DNA of 64,000 nt. Origin: Armatimonadota bacterium (GTDB taxonomy: Bacteria; Armatimonadota; DTGP01; JAKQQT01). Positions 17,106 through 26,246 of this stretch are shown piece by piece. A program made the translations under genes and the position numbers. The notes beneath the pieces are model-generated. The model ran no database searches. It was not told where the DNA came from and saw nothing but the letters and a program-made list of their open reading frames with translations. Position 1 is the first letter of the stretch. Every line of letters starts with the position of its first letter. The stretch spans positions 1-64,000 of the forward strand of contig DASXVS010000017.1 in the NCBI GenBank assembly GCA_036504095.1, read 5' to 3'.

Positions 17106-17945
17106 ATGCTAAGACAATTCCTGGTGGTGTCAGTTTTCGCATTGTTCGCGATCGCTGCGGCCGCGGCGCCCAGGCCGTCCGACTCCCATCCGCCGGAGTC
17201 GGGAACCATGAAGTGGGGAAACCTCACGGTCACCGTCCGCCAGGCGCCTGTCGGTAGCTTCAGCGAGGGTAAGGCCCGCGTGGAGATCAAGGACTCGAAG
17301 GGCAAGGTGCTGGCAGCCTTGAGTGACGCCATCGTCGCCAACACCGCAATCCGCGAGATCAACGGCGGCGGCAGCCCCGAACTCGTGGTCAATATGTTCT
17401 CCGGTGGGCTGCACTGCTGCTTCACGAACGTCGTTTTCACCCAGGATGGCGGATTCCGTCGATTGATCGATCTTCCCGGCGGGCAGATCGAGGGCATCAC
17501 CGCCGTGAAGGACCTCGATGGGCGGGGCCGCCCCGAGATCATCATGTACGACAACAACATATGGGCCTATTACGATGACCTGGCCTTCGCGTATTGCCCG
17601 TCCATGCCGCTCATCATCGGCTGGAACGGCGCGCGGTACGTCAACCAGACGGCCAAGTTCCCTCAGCAGACGCTGGATTCCGCCAAGGGGTACCAGGCGG
17701 ATCTGCTGGCCGCCCTTCGCAAGCCACGAAAGGACGACAATCCGACCTGGCGCGAAGAGCGTCGGCACTCCGCCGCGCTCGGCTACTTCTCCAACATGCT
17801 CGTAGTCGGCAAGGGCTCCGAGGCCAAGGCCTGGCTGCGCAACCATGCGCCCCGCGAAACGGGAAGCTGGCTGTCCGGACACGAGTCCGAGATCCGAAAG
17901 ACGGTCGTAGCCTGGTCCAAAACCGTCTACTCCCCTAAAGGCTGA
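17106..17945 (+). CDS. Exported protein of unknown function
   Basis: This 279-residue protein starts at the ATG at 17106; its GAGG overlaps the stop of the ABC gene, suggesting coupling. A signal peptide ends about AAA. The middle holds short motifs such as DLDGRGRPEI and REINGGGSPELV, resembling the calcium-binding blade loops of VCBS/FG-GAP proteins. A short C-terminal helical region follows. No catalytic motif was recognised. Export followed by a beta-propeller-like fold is inference. Confidence 0.6.
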   Translation: MLRQFLVVSVFALFAIAAAAAPRPSDSHPPESGTMKWGNLTVTVRQAPVGSFSEGKARVEIKDSKGKVLAALSDAIVANTAIREINGGGSPELVVNMFSGGLHCCFTNVVFTQDGGFRRLIDLPGGQIEGITAVKDLDGRGRPEIIMYDNNIWAYYDDLAFAYCPSMPLIIGWNGARYVNQTAKFPQQTLDSAKGYQADLLAALRKPRKDDNPTWREERRHSAALGYFSNMLVVGKGSEAKAWLRNHAPRETGSWLSGHESEIRKTVVAWSKTVYSPKG

Positions 17946-18036
17946 ACTCCTCCGCGACCAGCCGGTAAAGAGATCTCGTAGGAAGGCTGGAACGCTGACA
18001 GGCCGGCAGTCGTCTTCCAGCAAGGAGACAATCAGA

Positions 18037-18588
18037 ATGCTCAGGCTGGTAGCACTGTATCTATTAACGCTCGCCTTCGCTCTGTTCCAGTCGGCGGACG
18101 CGCAGACCATCTCGTTGGACGGTCAGTACATCGGACACGCCTCATCGTCCGGGGGCAGTACCCGCGTGCACTGGGGATTCGTCGGAACTAGCTCGGAGTT
18201 GGTCACCGCTTTCACAAACGCGACCGCGTCCGAAGAAGCCGAAGCATTTGCGTACGCCTTTGGCTATATGGCGCCACTCTACGGATCCCTGGACCTCGAT
18301 GACGGCGAAGGCAACGGCCTGCTTGGGTTTCTGAGCGTCGGCGGATGGCTTGGGCAACCGTGGGAAGGAACTTTCCAGATCTCCAAAGGCAGGGGTCGCT
18401 ACGAAGGCTTCGCCGGAGGCGGCACCGTGACCGTCGCAGCCCTCCCGGAACCGAACCCGAACCGGCTGACCGCCTTTACGATCAAGGGAACCGCCGCTCC
18501 TTCGGTACCGGAACCCTCAAGCCTGTTGCTGGTGGGTACGTCAGCGCTTGCGGGGCTCTATTCTGTCGTCCGACGACGCAGATCCTGA
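18037..18588 (+). CDS. PEP-CTERM exosortase substrate
   Basis: This 183-residue protein has a signal peptide ending near SADA, a Gly/Ser-rich body without known domains and a canonical PEP-CTERM tail. The tail is VPEPSS, a hydrophobic helix and a final RRRRS. Such tails are cleaved by exosortase (EpsH/XrtA type) and link export to extracellular polysaccharide. No exosortase gene is in the window, but a second substrate is at 25452. A purine-rich site precedes the ATG. Function of the mature domain is unknown. Confidence 0.8.
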   Translation: MLRLVALYLLTLAFALFQSADAQTISLDGQYIGHASSSGGSTRVHWGFVGTSSELVTAFTNATASEEAEAFAYAFGYMAPLYGSLDLDDGEGNGLLGFLSVGGWLGQPWEGTFQISKGRGRYEGFAGGGTVTVAALPEPNPNRLTAFTIKGTAAPSVPEPSSLLLVGTSALAGLYSVVRRRRS

Positions 18589-18597
18589 ATCCACTAA

Positions 18598-18645
18598 TAT
18601 CCTCCGTGCACCTCAGTGACCTCTGTCTCCTCCGTGGTTAAAACT
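18598..18645. repeat. Nonamer-type repeat, single arm
   Basis: Five units of the CCTCCGTGN type at 9-nt spacing in the gap between convergent genes. It matches the right arm of the 2633-2716 element. Confidence 0.7.
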
Positions 18646-18691
18646 CCCACATCCTCCGCGCTGAATATCCGCCTACCGAACGCACAGATTG

Positions 18692-19105
18692 TCAGGCGCG
18701 CAATGGCCCCACCGCGTCCCAACCGGTCAACTCCGCGCCCGGCGTCTCCGCCAGCACCGCCACCGCGAACGTCAGCACGCGGCACCCTTCTTCAAGATGG
18801 CCGCCATAGGCCTTTTCCGTGTCCGAGAACGTTATGTGGGCGTGTACGCGACCTTCGATCACCGTCCCCGCCAGCGTGAGGATGTCGTAGGCGCCGTCTC
18901 CGTGGACAAAGACATCGCACGTGGGAAGCGATGGCACGCCGACGACATGCACGTTGAATGCGTTCAGCGATCCCACACCGCTGAGGATCACACCGTTGCG
19001 AATGCCTTCCCGTTCCACGGCGGCGCGGAGAGCCGTCAGCACATCTTCGCCGGGGTCCATCCGGACCAGCACGACGCGGCCCAACTCGATGCTGCGCGCC
19101 GTCAC
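18692..19105 (-). CDS. DUF296/PPC-domain protein
   Basis: A GTG start at 19105 overlaps the stop of the upstream gene as GTGA, so the frame upstream of it is ignored. The 137-residue product matches the PPC/DUF296 fold seen alone in bacteria and with AT-hooks in plants. It shows GSLNAFNVHVVG, the conserved H-x-H in GRVHAHITF, and YGGHLEEGCRV. Bacterial members form trimers and bind a metal through the His residues; their reaction is not established. Tight coupling to an ADP-ribosylglycohydrolase gene suggests a shared process, but that is inference. Confidence 0.78.
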   Translation of the reverse strand: MTARSIELGRVVLVRMDPGEDVLTALRAAVEREGIRNGVILSGVGSLNAFNVHVVGVPSLPTCDVFVHGDGAYDILTLAGTVIEGRVHAHITFSDTEKAYGGHLEEGCRVLTFAVAVLAETPGAELTGWDAVGPLRA

Positions 19106-20208
19106 GCCGCAGCCTCTTCCGTGGCGCAGAGGTATTCGGCCAGGCGCTTGCGGCGAGCCTGGAAAGCGCCATAAATGCCGTCCGCGGTTTCCTCGATCGT
19201 GCGCTTGCTGTTTGTGTAGGGATCCGCGAGGGTTGCTTCGTTGACGGTGGCTGTCCATTCCGCCGGGATCGCCGAAGCCCCCGAAAGTGCGCCCGCGAGG
19301 CCGGCGGCGACCGCGGCCAGGCAGTCCGTGTCCCGCCCGAAGTTCACCGCGGTGGTGATGGCGGTTTTCGGATCGCCTTTGGTGACCGCGAAGACCGCCA
19401 GGCCCTTTGACACGATCTCGTTGGCTTGCGACACGCCATAGTTGTGGTATTCGCCGCCGAAGTAGCGACCATAGAACGCGTCGCGCATCTCCATCGGGTT
19501 TATGTGGATTTCAGCGGCCTTTAGCGCGTGGTCCAGGTCGCGCTCGATTGTGTCGTACAGAGCGTAGAGGCTGCCCGCCTCGGCGCGGTAGCGCGAGTAC
19601 TCCCTGGCGACGGCCAGCACCGATTCCACCGTCGCTCCCGGGCGGCATGCTTCCGCCACGGCGGCGTTGTACAGCGCTGCCCAACGCAGAGCGAACGATG
19701 TCTCCTTCGCGTAGACCTTGCCCGCCTCGAACGTGTCGTCCGCCGCGCCCGTTGGGTCTCCCGCGTTGATCAGCCCGATCGGGTGCGAGGCCCGCGCCAT
19801 CGACACAACGTTGGGGAACGGCCACAGCCGGCCCAGTTCCGACGGCGGCACCCCCGCGCGCGCAAGGTTGAGGAGCGAGGCGTCGAACGGCTCCTGCTTG
19901 TAAACGATTTTCGCCGGATCGACGTCGCGCAGCCACACGGCCACGAGGTCGTGCGCCAGGATGCGGTCCTGCTTGTCGATAATCGCCGTGGCGATCAGTT
20001 TCTGCCGTTCAATGCCGTCCTCTGTCGTACCCGCCGGCCGGTTCCACTCCGTGTACTCGGAATAATGCCGGTACGGGAGCAGTGCTTCCAGATAGCCGTG
20101 CGTCTCGCGGATCTTCTCACGCGACCACCCTTCCACGGCGGCCCCCATGGCGGATCCGATCCACGATCCCGCGATGCAGCCACGAAACTTGTCTTTGAGA
20201 GTTGGCAT
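19102..20208 (-). CDS. ADP-ribosylglycohydrolase family protein
   Basis: This 368-residue protein starts at the ATG at 20208 with AGAGGA upstream. The N-terminal GCIAGSWIGSAMGAA and the C-terminal FGRDTDCLAAVAAGLAGAL are the hallmark segments of the DraG/ARH fold, where Asp residues bind two Mg ions. Family members remove ADP-ribose from proteins or act on related N-glycosidic substrates, including nucleosides. This one is longer than DraG and lacks nearby nitrogenase genes, so a nitrogenase role is unlikely. It is followed by the DUF296 gene with a four-base overlap. Confidence 0.8.
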   Translation of the reverse strand: MPTLKDKFRGCIAGSWIGSAMGAAVEGWSREKIRETHGYLEALLPYRHYSEYTEWNRPAGTTEDGIERQKLIATAIIDKQDRILAHDLVAVWLRDVDPAKIVYKQEPFDASLLNLARAGVPPSELGRLWPFPNVVSMARASHPIGLINAGDPTGAADDTFEAGKVYAKETSFALRWAALYNAAVAEACRPGATVESVLAVAREYSRYRAEAGSLYALYDTIERDLDHALKAAEIHINPMEMRDAFYGRYFGGEYHNYGVSQANEIVSKGLAVFAVTKGDPKTAITTAVNFGRDTDCLAAVAAGLAGALSGASAIPAEWTATVNEATLADPYTNSKRTIEETADGIYGAFQARRKRLAEYLCATEEAAA

Positions 20209-20383
20209 ATTGAGTCCTCTACCCTTCCCATTCACGGCGGTCCGCCCGGCTCCGCCATGACAGTGTTCAGGCCAGCGCGCGACAAGGTCAAGACACGTTG
20301 CTCGTGGTTGCGTCAGCGCTTGAAGAACACTGTTCGACTATCCGGCGCCGGACATATTGAATCCGGCAGTATCCCTCAGAGCA

Positions 20384-20470
20384 CCTCCGTGCCCTCCGTT
20401 TCCTCCGTGGTTCAAATCTCAAGTCCTCCGTTGAAAATGGAGTGTCGGGCACGGAGGCCCGACCTACCGT
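20384..20470. repeat. Nonamer repeat arm plus GC hairpin element
   Basis: Positions 20384-20415 hold three CCTCCGTG-type 9-nt units. Positions 20443-20470 hold a hairpin with TGTCGGGC and GCCCGACCTA around ACGGAG, the same type as at 56549-56640. They lie in the gap between divergent genes, before the serine hydrolase. Confidence 0.6.
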
Positions 20471-20509
20471 GTGAAAACAACGTTACAATGCACACAGGAG
20501 GCGACGCAT

Positions 20510-21595
20510 ATGCAAGGTTTCGACACACAACGGCTGAAGCGGGTGCGTGAGGTGCTGGAGCGCGGGATCGAGGAGAAATCCTTCCCCGGTGGCGTCTACG
20601 CCATCCAACGCCACGGCGAGACGGTAGCGCTCGGGGCGTTTGGCCTGCGGGATACGAACCCCGATGCGCCCGCGACTCTGGATACGCAGTACGACATGGC
20701 GAGCGTCACCAAGCCGGTCTGCTGCGCCACGCCGGCGATGATCCTCATGGAGCAGGGCAGGCTCCACACGGGCGAGGAGGCGCGGTCGTTCTTCCCGGAG
20801 TTCAGCCTGCCGCACTGGGCCGGCATCACTATTCACCACCTGCTCACGCACACCAGCGGCCTGCCCGACTGGAAGGCCCTCCACGCGGACGGCCTCGGCG
20901 ATGAGGCCGCGCTGACCTCGATCTTCAAATGCGAGATGAAGGCGGCGCCCGGCGCGCAATACGAGTATTCCTGCCTTGGCTATATCACGCTAGGCAAGAT
21001 CCTGGAGCGCGTGGCCAAAGAGCCGCTGGATGCCTTCACCAAGCGCGAAATCTTCGAACCGCTGGGCATGTCGAACTCCGGATTCCGCCGCATCTCGACG
21101 TCGCCGAAACTCGGTCCCGCCGACAATGTCGCCCCGACCATCGCCAGCGACCGCGAGCGCGGCAAACTCTACGGCGAGGTCCACGATGGCAACGCCAGCG
21201 GCATCGACGGCGTGAGCGGAAACGCCGGCCTCTTCAGCACGGCCGCCGATATGCTCCGCTACGGCCAGATGCTGCTCAACGGCGGTGAACTGGACGGCGC
21301 GCGCATTCTCTGTCCGCTCACTGTTGACCGCATGCTCACCAGCCAGATCGACAGGACGGTTGGCGGCCAGACCTGGGGGCTCTTCTGCGCGCCCAGCGGA
21401 TATCACCCGGGCGGCGACGTCCTGTGGGAAGGCTCCGCAGGGCATACCGGCTTCACCGGAACGTCGCTTCTGGTACACAAAGGACTCGAACTCGTAGTGG
21501 TGCTGCTCACCAACCGCGTGCTGATACCGAACGCCACCCACATCCGCGCCCGTCGATTGTTTCACAACGCCGTCGGCGCCGCGATTGCGGGCTGA
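20510..21595 (+). CDS. Serine hydrolase, class C beta-lactamase-like
   Basis: This 361-residue protein starts at the ATG at 20510 with AGGAGG eight bases upstream. The active-site S-x-x-K is SVTK at residues 65-68, Tyr153 sits in YEYSCLGY where penicillin-binding enzymes have Y-x-N, and HTG near the C-terminus replaces the KTG triad. LLTHTSGLPDW is typical of the family, which covers esterases, D-aminopeptidases and beta-lactamases. There is no signal peptide, so a cytosolic esterase or peptidase is more likely than antibiotic resistance. It is monocistronic. Confidence 0.85.
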   Translation: MQGFDTQRLKRVREVLERGIEEKSFPGGVYAIQRHGETVALGAFGLRDTNPDAPATLDTQYDMASVTKPVCCATPAMILMEQGRLHTGEEARSFFPEFSLPHWAGITIHHLLTHTSGLPDWKALHADGLGDEAALTSIFKCEMKAAPGAQYEYSCLGYITLGKILERVAKEPLDAFTKREIFEPLGMSNSGFRRISTSPKLGPADNVAPTIASDRERGKLYGEVHDGNASGIDGVSGNAGLFSTAADMLRYGQMLLNGGELDGARILCPLTVDRMLTSQIDRTVGGQTWGLFCAPSGYHPGGDVLWEGSAGHTGFTGTSLLVHKGLELVVVLLTNRVLIPNATHIRARRLFHNAVGAAIAG

Positions 21596-21628
21596 CGTGG
21601 CGCCGGCCTCCGTGCCGGTGGTCACCGA

Positions 21629-22162
21629 TCAGCGTTTCCGCTTCCGTGGCGGCGTTGACGAAACGAACACGAGCACCTCGCCCGGGCGGTCGGGGAGATG
21701 GACCAGCGTCAGGCGGTCGCCGTTCCGGGTCCAGCCGAGTTGCTGGATGCCGTTGCGCTGGCGTTCGCGCTGATCGGTGGTGTCGTCCGGCCGGTCGACG
21801 GCCCAGCCTTCCAGGTGGCGCTGATACCACGAGGCCGCCGTGCTGTACGGTTCTGTGGAGCGGAAGACGAGTATCCACTCGCCGCGCCCGCGACCGAGGA
21901 TCATGCTCATCTGCAGCCTGAGGGCGCGGTCGTTGGTCGCGTTCTCGTCGAGCATGAAGAACGGTGCGACCGGAACATCGCCCATTACCGTCTTCAGGTT
22001 CGCGCGTGTAACCGGCGGTCCGGGCGCGGCGAAATCAACGCGAAGGCCTTCGCTGAGTCCTCGTGCTCCCCGCGCGATGAAGTACATCGCCACGATAACG
22101 CCGACTACCAGCGCCAAAGCGACGAACGTCAGGATTCTGGTCTCGCGTTTTGCGGTTATCAT
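21629..22162 (-). CDS. Membrane-anchored protein of unknown function
   Basis: A 177-residue protein from the ATG at 22162. One hydrophobic segment (about residues 10-31) anchors a C-terminal domain of about 140 residues. The soluble part has strand-like segments such as GEWILVFRS and GDRLTLVHLP, with a Tyr/Trp-rich middle. No family was recognised. It is divergently oriented from the 22212 gene, with which it shares a short promoter region. Confidence 0.55.
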   Translation of the reverse strand: MITAKRETRILTFVALALVVGVIVAMYFIARGARGLSEGLRVDFAAPGPPVTRANLKTVMGDVPVAPFFMLDENATNDRALRLQMSMILGRGRGEWILVFRSTEPYSTAASWYQRHLEGWAVDRPDDTTDQRERQRNGIQQLGWTRNGDRLTLVHLPDRPGEVLVFVSSTPPRKRKR

Positions 22163-22211
22163 AACTGATGATGGAGTTCCAAGGTCCACGCCTGCGTCTG
22201 GAGAGTACCCA

Positions 22212-23717
22212 ATGAATCGTTGCGCCGTTACCTGCATTATGGCCGCCATGTGCTGCCTTTCGTCCGCGCGTGCGGGCGATCCTGAACGATGGAAGACGCC
22301 CAAGCCGGACAAGCCGGACCTCAGCGTGGCCTACATCGAGCGCACGCCCAAGTACCCCGGCACCACGCAGAAGTACCGCGTGATCGACTGGGGGCCGGAC
22401 GGACCGAAGGGCGACGGCCTCCCCGTCACGTTCACCAGTACGAAGCAGCAGCACTGGCCGAATCCCGGCCAGACAGTGACGTTCACGGCGCACGTTAAGA
22501 ACAAGGGCGCACAGCCCACCCCGCGCTACGACTGGCACTGGCTCATCGACGGCAAGGACGTCACGGACGGGTGGTCGGCGCCGCTGGGCGTTCAGGCGGA
22601 GCGGGTCTACAAGCAGACGTGGAAATGGAAGCCCGGCCGCCACTACATCGCGTTCGAGGTGGACCGCGGCCGCCTGATCGACGAGATCACGCACAAGAAC
22701 GATTTCGTGGTGGATGCGACCGACGCCCTCTCATTCGGCTTCTTTGTGGAGCAGGACGTGTACAACTGGTTCAACGACCATATGAGCGGCTTCGACTCCT
22801 ACAGCTGGGAGGACTGGGCGCAGTTCCAGGTGCAGGAGATGAACCGTGAGTTCCGCGACGAGATCCACCCCGCCACGCCGGCCGGAATCGAGATCCGCGC
22901 GCGCTTGGACAAGGTGACGATCCTGCCGAACGGCTTCAAGGACCCCGGTGGCACCCACGCTCCGGTGGACAACGTGAAGAGCGGCTACGATGGCGTGTGG
23001 GGGTTCACCGGCGGCCTGATGACCCTCAACAAAGACGGCAAGAACTTCTACGAGGCCAACCCCCAATGGCTGGTGGGCTGCGAGTGGCCGCTGCACCACG
23101 AACTGGGCCACCAGTTCGGCCAGCCCGATTACTACCTGCTGCCGGTCTCCAAAGACAACAACAAGGCGGTGCCCGGCCTGGCCTACCCGACGCCCGACTG
23201 GTTCCAGCACCAGATGATGTTCAGCGGCAACTACTACCACGACGAGATGATCGGCCACAACAAAGGCACGTGGGACAGCGGCTACCGCTTCTGGGGCCAG
23301 GCCGCCGCCGCCGCGTTCAACGTCACGAAGGACATGCGTCGCGGCTTTTTCGGAACGTTCCTTGTGGATATTCCGACGACTAATACGTTCACGTTCGTGG
23401 ACGAAGGGATGAAACCGCTCCCCGGCGCGAAGATATCGGTATATCCCGCCGTCAGCCGTGACTACGGCAACGGATGGTTCCCCGCGAAAGCGAGATTCAC
23501 GGGCACAACCGACCGGAACGGTACGTGGACGCTCAACCGCAGTCCCTACGACGTGGTGCTCAACTGGACCAGCAACGGAAGCGTGGAGTTCACCGCGGCA
23601 ACTCCCGCGGGCGCCAGGCTTGCCGGCTTCCTGAACATCAGCGACTTCAACCTCGAGTACTGGCGCGGCCACGCGAAGAACGGCGAGTATGTGGTGATGA
23701 TGAAGCCGGCGCCGTAG
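22212..23717 (+). CDS. Secreted protein with CARDB-like domain and HELGH zinc motif
   Basis: This 501-residue exported protein starts at the ATG at 22212; the signal peptide ends about ARA. Residues about 70-180 look like a CARDB/Ig-type beta domain (PGQTVTFTAHVKNKG). The motif HHELGHQFGQPD near residue 296 is an HExxHxxG-like zinc site characteristic of metalloproteases of the gluzincin/metzincin type. A C-terminal beta domain (about 400-500) follows, reading like an Ig/transthyretin-type module. Extracellular proteolysis is inferred. The DNA upstream is open in frame but opposed to the divergent gene, so the shorter start is preferred. Confidence 0.72.
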   Translation: MNRCAVTCIMAAMCCLSSARAGDPERWKTPKPDKPDLSVAYIERTPKYPGTTQKYRVIDWGPDGPKGDGLPVTFTSTKQQHWPNPGQTVTFTAHVKNKGAQPTPRYDWHWLIDGKDVTDGWSAPLGVQAERVYKQTWKWKPGRHYIAFEVDRGRLIDEITHKNDFVVDATDALSFGFFVEQDVYNWFNDHMSGFDSYSWEDWAQFQVQEMNREFRDEIHPATPAGIEIRARLDKVTILPNGFKDPGGTHAPVDNVKSGYDGVWGFTGGLMTLNKDGKNFYEANPQWLVGCEWPLHHELGHQFGQPDYYLLPVSKDNNKAVPGLAYPTPDWFQHQMMFSGNYYHDEMIGHNKGTWDSGYRFWGQAAAAAFNVTKDMRRGFFGTFLVDIPTTNTFTFVDEGMKPLPGAKISVYPAVSRDYGNGWFPAKARFTGTTDRNGTWTLNRSPYDVVLNWTSNGSVEFTAATPAGARLAGFLNISDFNLEYWRGHAKNGEYVVMMKPAP

Positions 23718-24127
23718 GAGCCAGTGGCCGTCGGGCACACGAAGTGCGCCGGTTGCTGCTGCATACGCCCATCACACTGAGGCACCGCGGTGGCTCCCAA
23801 TGGTTTCCATCCGTCGTCGGCACCGCGTGCTGGGCGATGAGACTCGTCTCATCGTGGGCCACGAGATAGCGGGCCGCCGCGGCATCTCGGCGGATGCCCC
23901 CTGGGCTTCAGCCGCTGCGCCGAACGCTGGTGATAGGTCCCTCCTCACTTAGGATGGGTGTTAAAAAATGGCTTCGGGGGGGCAGATATTAGGAAGCGCA
24001 TGAGGCTAAGATTCGGATTGCCCTTCAAGGCGCGAGCGAGCGCCTGAACCTGCCAGGAGCCAACCTGGGAACCGCTCGGTCAGCACCAACCGTGCAGTTG
24101 AGATTCATCCGACAAGGAGAGTGCGCG
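23718..24127. other. 410-bp gap without a gene
   Basis: It holds a short perfect inverted repeat (GATGAGAC with GTCTCATC, 23836-23853) without a T-run, and the AAGGAG site of the next gene near 24114. No other structure was seen. Confidence 0.5.
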
Positions 24128-25270
24128 ATGGTATCAGTTGATCTCGTCCGTTTCTCCGCCTCCCGCGTCCTGCCAATAATATGCGGGCTGCTGTTTCTAG
24201 TTGTGGAAAGAGCCCCTGCCGGCGCCGTGCCGATGTGGCGTCAAGTGGTCAGTGGAATGCCGCCGTCCCGCACCTCTGCCTCAATGGCGTATGACAGCGC
24301 CCGCGGCAAGACGCTTCTGTACGGAGGCGCCGACAGCTCGTTCCATATCATGGGTGACACGTGGGAGTGGGACGGGTTTGTGTGGAAACGGGTGGCCACG
24401 ACCGGGATTCCCGCGCGCGGATATGCCTCCATGGCATTCGACAGCGCCAGGGGGAAGGCGGTGCTGTTCGGCGGCTCCGACTACAGCATCAACTACTCGG
24501 ACACTTCAGAGTGGGATGGAACCGTGTGGCGCAGGGTTGCCAACGGCACCCCCTCCGCGCGCTTCTTCACTTGCATGGCCTTCGACAGTGCTCGCAGCAA
24601 GGCGGTTCTGTTCGGCGGAGGGTTTGGCGAGACGTGGGAATGGGATGGGACCAGGTGGACCAGGCCGGCCACGACTGGTCCATCCGCCAGGCAGGGCGCA
24701 TCAATGGCATACGACAGCGTCCGCGGAAGGACAGTCCTTTTCGGCGGCATCAGTAGCGGAACCCGCCTGCGGGATACCTGGGAATGGGACGGCAGCACGT
24801 GGACGCCGGTTGCGACGACCGGCCCAGCCGCCCGCGAAAACGCCTCGATGGTCTATGACACTGCACGCAGCAGGGCGGTTCTCTTCGGGGGCTGGGACGG
24901 GAACTCCGACCTCGGCGACACGTGGGAGTGGGACGGAAATACTTGGCAACAGACCGGCACGTCCGGTCCACCGCCTCGCTCCGAGGCCACGATGGCTTAC
25001 GACAGCGCTCGCCAGCGCGTTGTTCTCGCCGGCGGTTGGGACAACGGAACCAATCATTTTGCCGACACGTGGGAGTATGGTTCCTTCCATGTCTCTACCG
25101 TTCAGGACATCGCCTCCGCGCTGCAGATTGCGGCCGGGCTCATTGCACCAGATGCAGATGCGATGGCGAACCTGGATGTTGAGAAATCCGGCCCGTCCGC
25201 CGGCCGCGTGGACATAGCGGACGTCGTCCGAATCGCCCGTAAGGTGGCAGGACTGGAATCGAACCCATAG
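24128..25270 (+). CDS. Secreted kelch-repeat protein with dockerin-like tail
   Basis: This 380-residue protein starts at the ATG at 24128 with AAGGAG upstream and has a signal peptide. Six kelch-type blades repeat the pattern MAYDSARGKTLLYGG then DTWEWDGxxW, giving a six-bladed beta-propeller. The last 60 residues contain a single dockerin-like or EF-hand-like stretch (GRVDIADVVRIARKVAGLE) after a NLDVEKSG segment. Such tails are found at the ends of many exported propellers in Planctomycetota and related phyla and may anchor proteins at the surface. No enzyme motif. Strong blade similarity suggests recent repeat amplification. Confidence 0.8.
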   Translation: MVSVDLVRFSASRVLPIICGLLFLVVERAPAGAVPMWRQVVSGMPPSRTSASMAYDSARGKTLLYGGADSSFHIMGDTWEWDGFVWKRVATTGIPARGYASMAFDSARGKAVLFGGSDYSINYSDTSEWDGTVWRRVANGTPSARFFTCMAFDSARSKAVLFGGGFGETWEWDGTRWTRPATTGPSARQGASMAYDSVRGRTVLFGGISSGTRLRDTWEWDGSTWTPVATTGPAARENASMVYDTARSRAVLFGGWDGNSDLGDTWEWDGNTWQQTGTSGPPPRSEATMAYDSARQRVVLAGGWDNGTNHFADTWEYGSFHVSTVQDIASALQIAAGLIAPDADAMANLDVEKSGPSAGRVDIADVVRIARKVAGLESNP

Positions 25271-25451
25271 CAGGAACCGATGAATGTCCGGAGAGCTTTG
25301 GGATTCATCGACAACCTGTGTGTCTGTGGTAGTCTGGAGGTGGACCTTGTCGCCGAATGAGAGGTTCGGCCTCGGTCACTTGCGTGGCACACATTGTGCC
25401 CCTGTTGCGACTGAATGCGCCCTCCATACCGAGGCGCCAAGGAGGCTTCCA

Positions 25452-26246
25452 ATGAAATCCACCCATCGGCCGCAACGCGTGCTGTCCGGCCTGTTCGTCG
25501 CATTGATAACCGGGATGTGCCTGTCCGCGTCCGTAACGCCGGCCCGGGCCGGGACGCCCGCCCCGGGAAAGATCGTTGTCGCCAATGACGATTGGACCCT
25601 GGACACCGGGTTCTTCCCGCCGAACGACCCTGCGGTCTTCGTCGCCAACGTGACCGACTGGTTCACCGGCGGGCGCCCCGGCCGATTTCTGGCCTACTCC
25701 AACAACCACGGCGTCACCAGCCCGCTCCTCGCCGACGCGGTCCACGCCGCGGGGCACTCCTGGACGGTTTCAACCGCGCTCCCCTTCGATATGCCGACGC
25801 TGCTCGGCTACGACGGCGTGTTCGTGGGCGGCTACCACGCCGATAACCAGGTGCTGACCGACTACGTTAACGCCGGCGGCAATGTGTACGCGTTCGGCGG
25901 TACCGGCGACCTGGGCACCGCAGCGGACGAGGCCAGCGCGTGGAATCCGTTCCTTGCGCATTTCGGGCTCGCATTCGACGGCGCCCGCTTCAATGGGGTG
26001 CAGTACACGATTCCGATCAACAGCGATCACCCGATCTTCGCCGGCGTCGACCACCTGTATCAGGACAACGGCAGCAGCGTGCTCGACCTGGATCCCCAGG
26101 ATCCGCGCAACCGGGTGCTGGTGTCCTACCAGGGGCAGGGCCTCTATGGCGTATATGACCCTTATCCGGTGCCCGAGCCCGGCACGCTCGCCCTGCTCGC
26201 CGGTCCCGCGGGCGTTCTGTTGGCGGTCCGGCGGCGCCGCGCCTAG
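25452..26246 (+). CDS. PEP-CTERM exosortase substrate
   Basis: This 264-residue protein starts at the ATG at 25452 with GGAGG upstream. A signal peptide ends about ARA. The body contains a PDNDWT-like N-terminus and alternating strands and helices resembling a flavodoxin-like or ThuA/GATase-like arrangement (VVANDDWTL, GYDGVFVGGYH, YVNAGGNVYAFGG), but no catalytic residues could be assigned. The C-terminus is VPEPGTL, a hydrophobic helix and RRRRA, a standard PEP-CTERM tail. Its stop overlaps that of the convergent aldo/keto reductase by four bases. Confidence 0.8.
   Translation: MKSTHRPQRVLSGLFVALITGMCLSASVTPARAGTPAPGKIVVANDDWTLDTGFFPPNDPAVFVANVTDWFTGGRPGRFLAYSNNHGVTSPLLADAVHAAGHSWTVSTALPFDMPTLLGYDGVFVGGYHADNQVLTDYVNAGGNVYAFGGTGDLGTAADEASAWNPFLAHFGLAFDGARFNGVQYTIPINSDHPIFAGVDHLYQDNGSSVLDLDPQDPRNRVLVSYQGQGLYGVYDPYPVPEPGTLALLAGPAGVLLAVRRRRA

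Noticed and set aside
20405-20420. GGTTCAAATC as a possible tRNA T-arm
   Set aside because: It lies in a nonamer repeat; no acceptor, D or anticodon arms could be formed around it.
23836-23853. Inverted repeat GATGAGAC/GTCTCATC as a terminator
   Set aside because: There is no T-run on either side and the stem is short.
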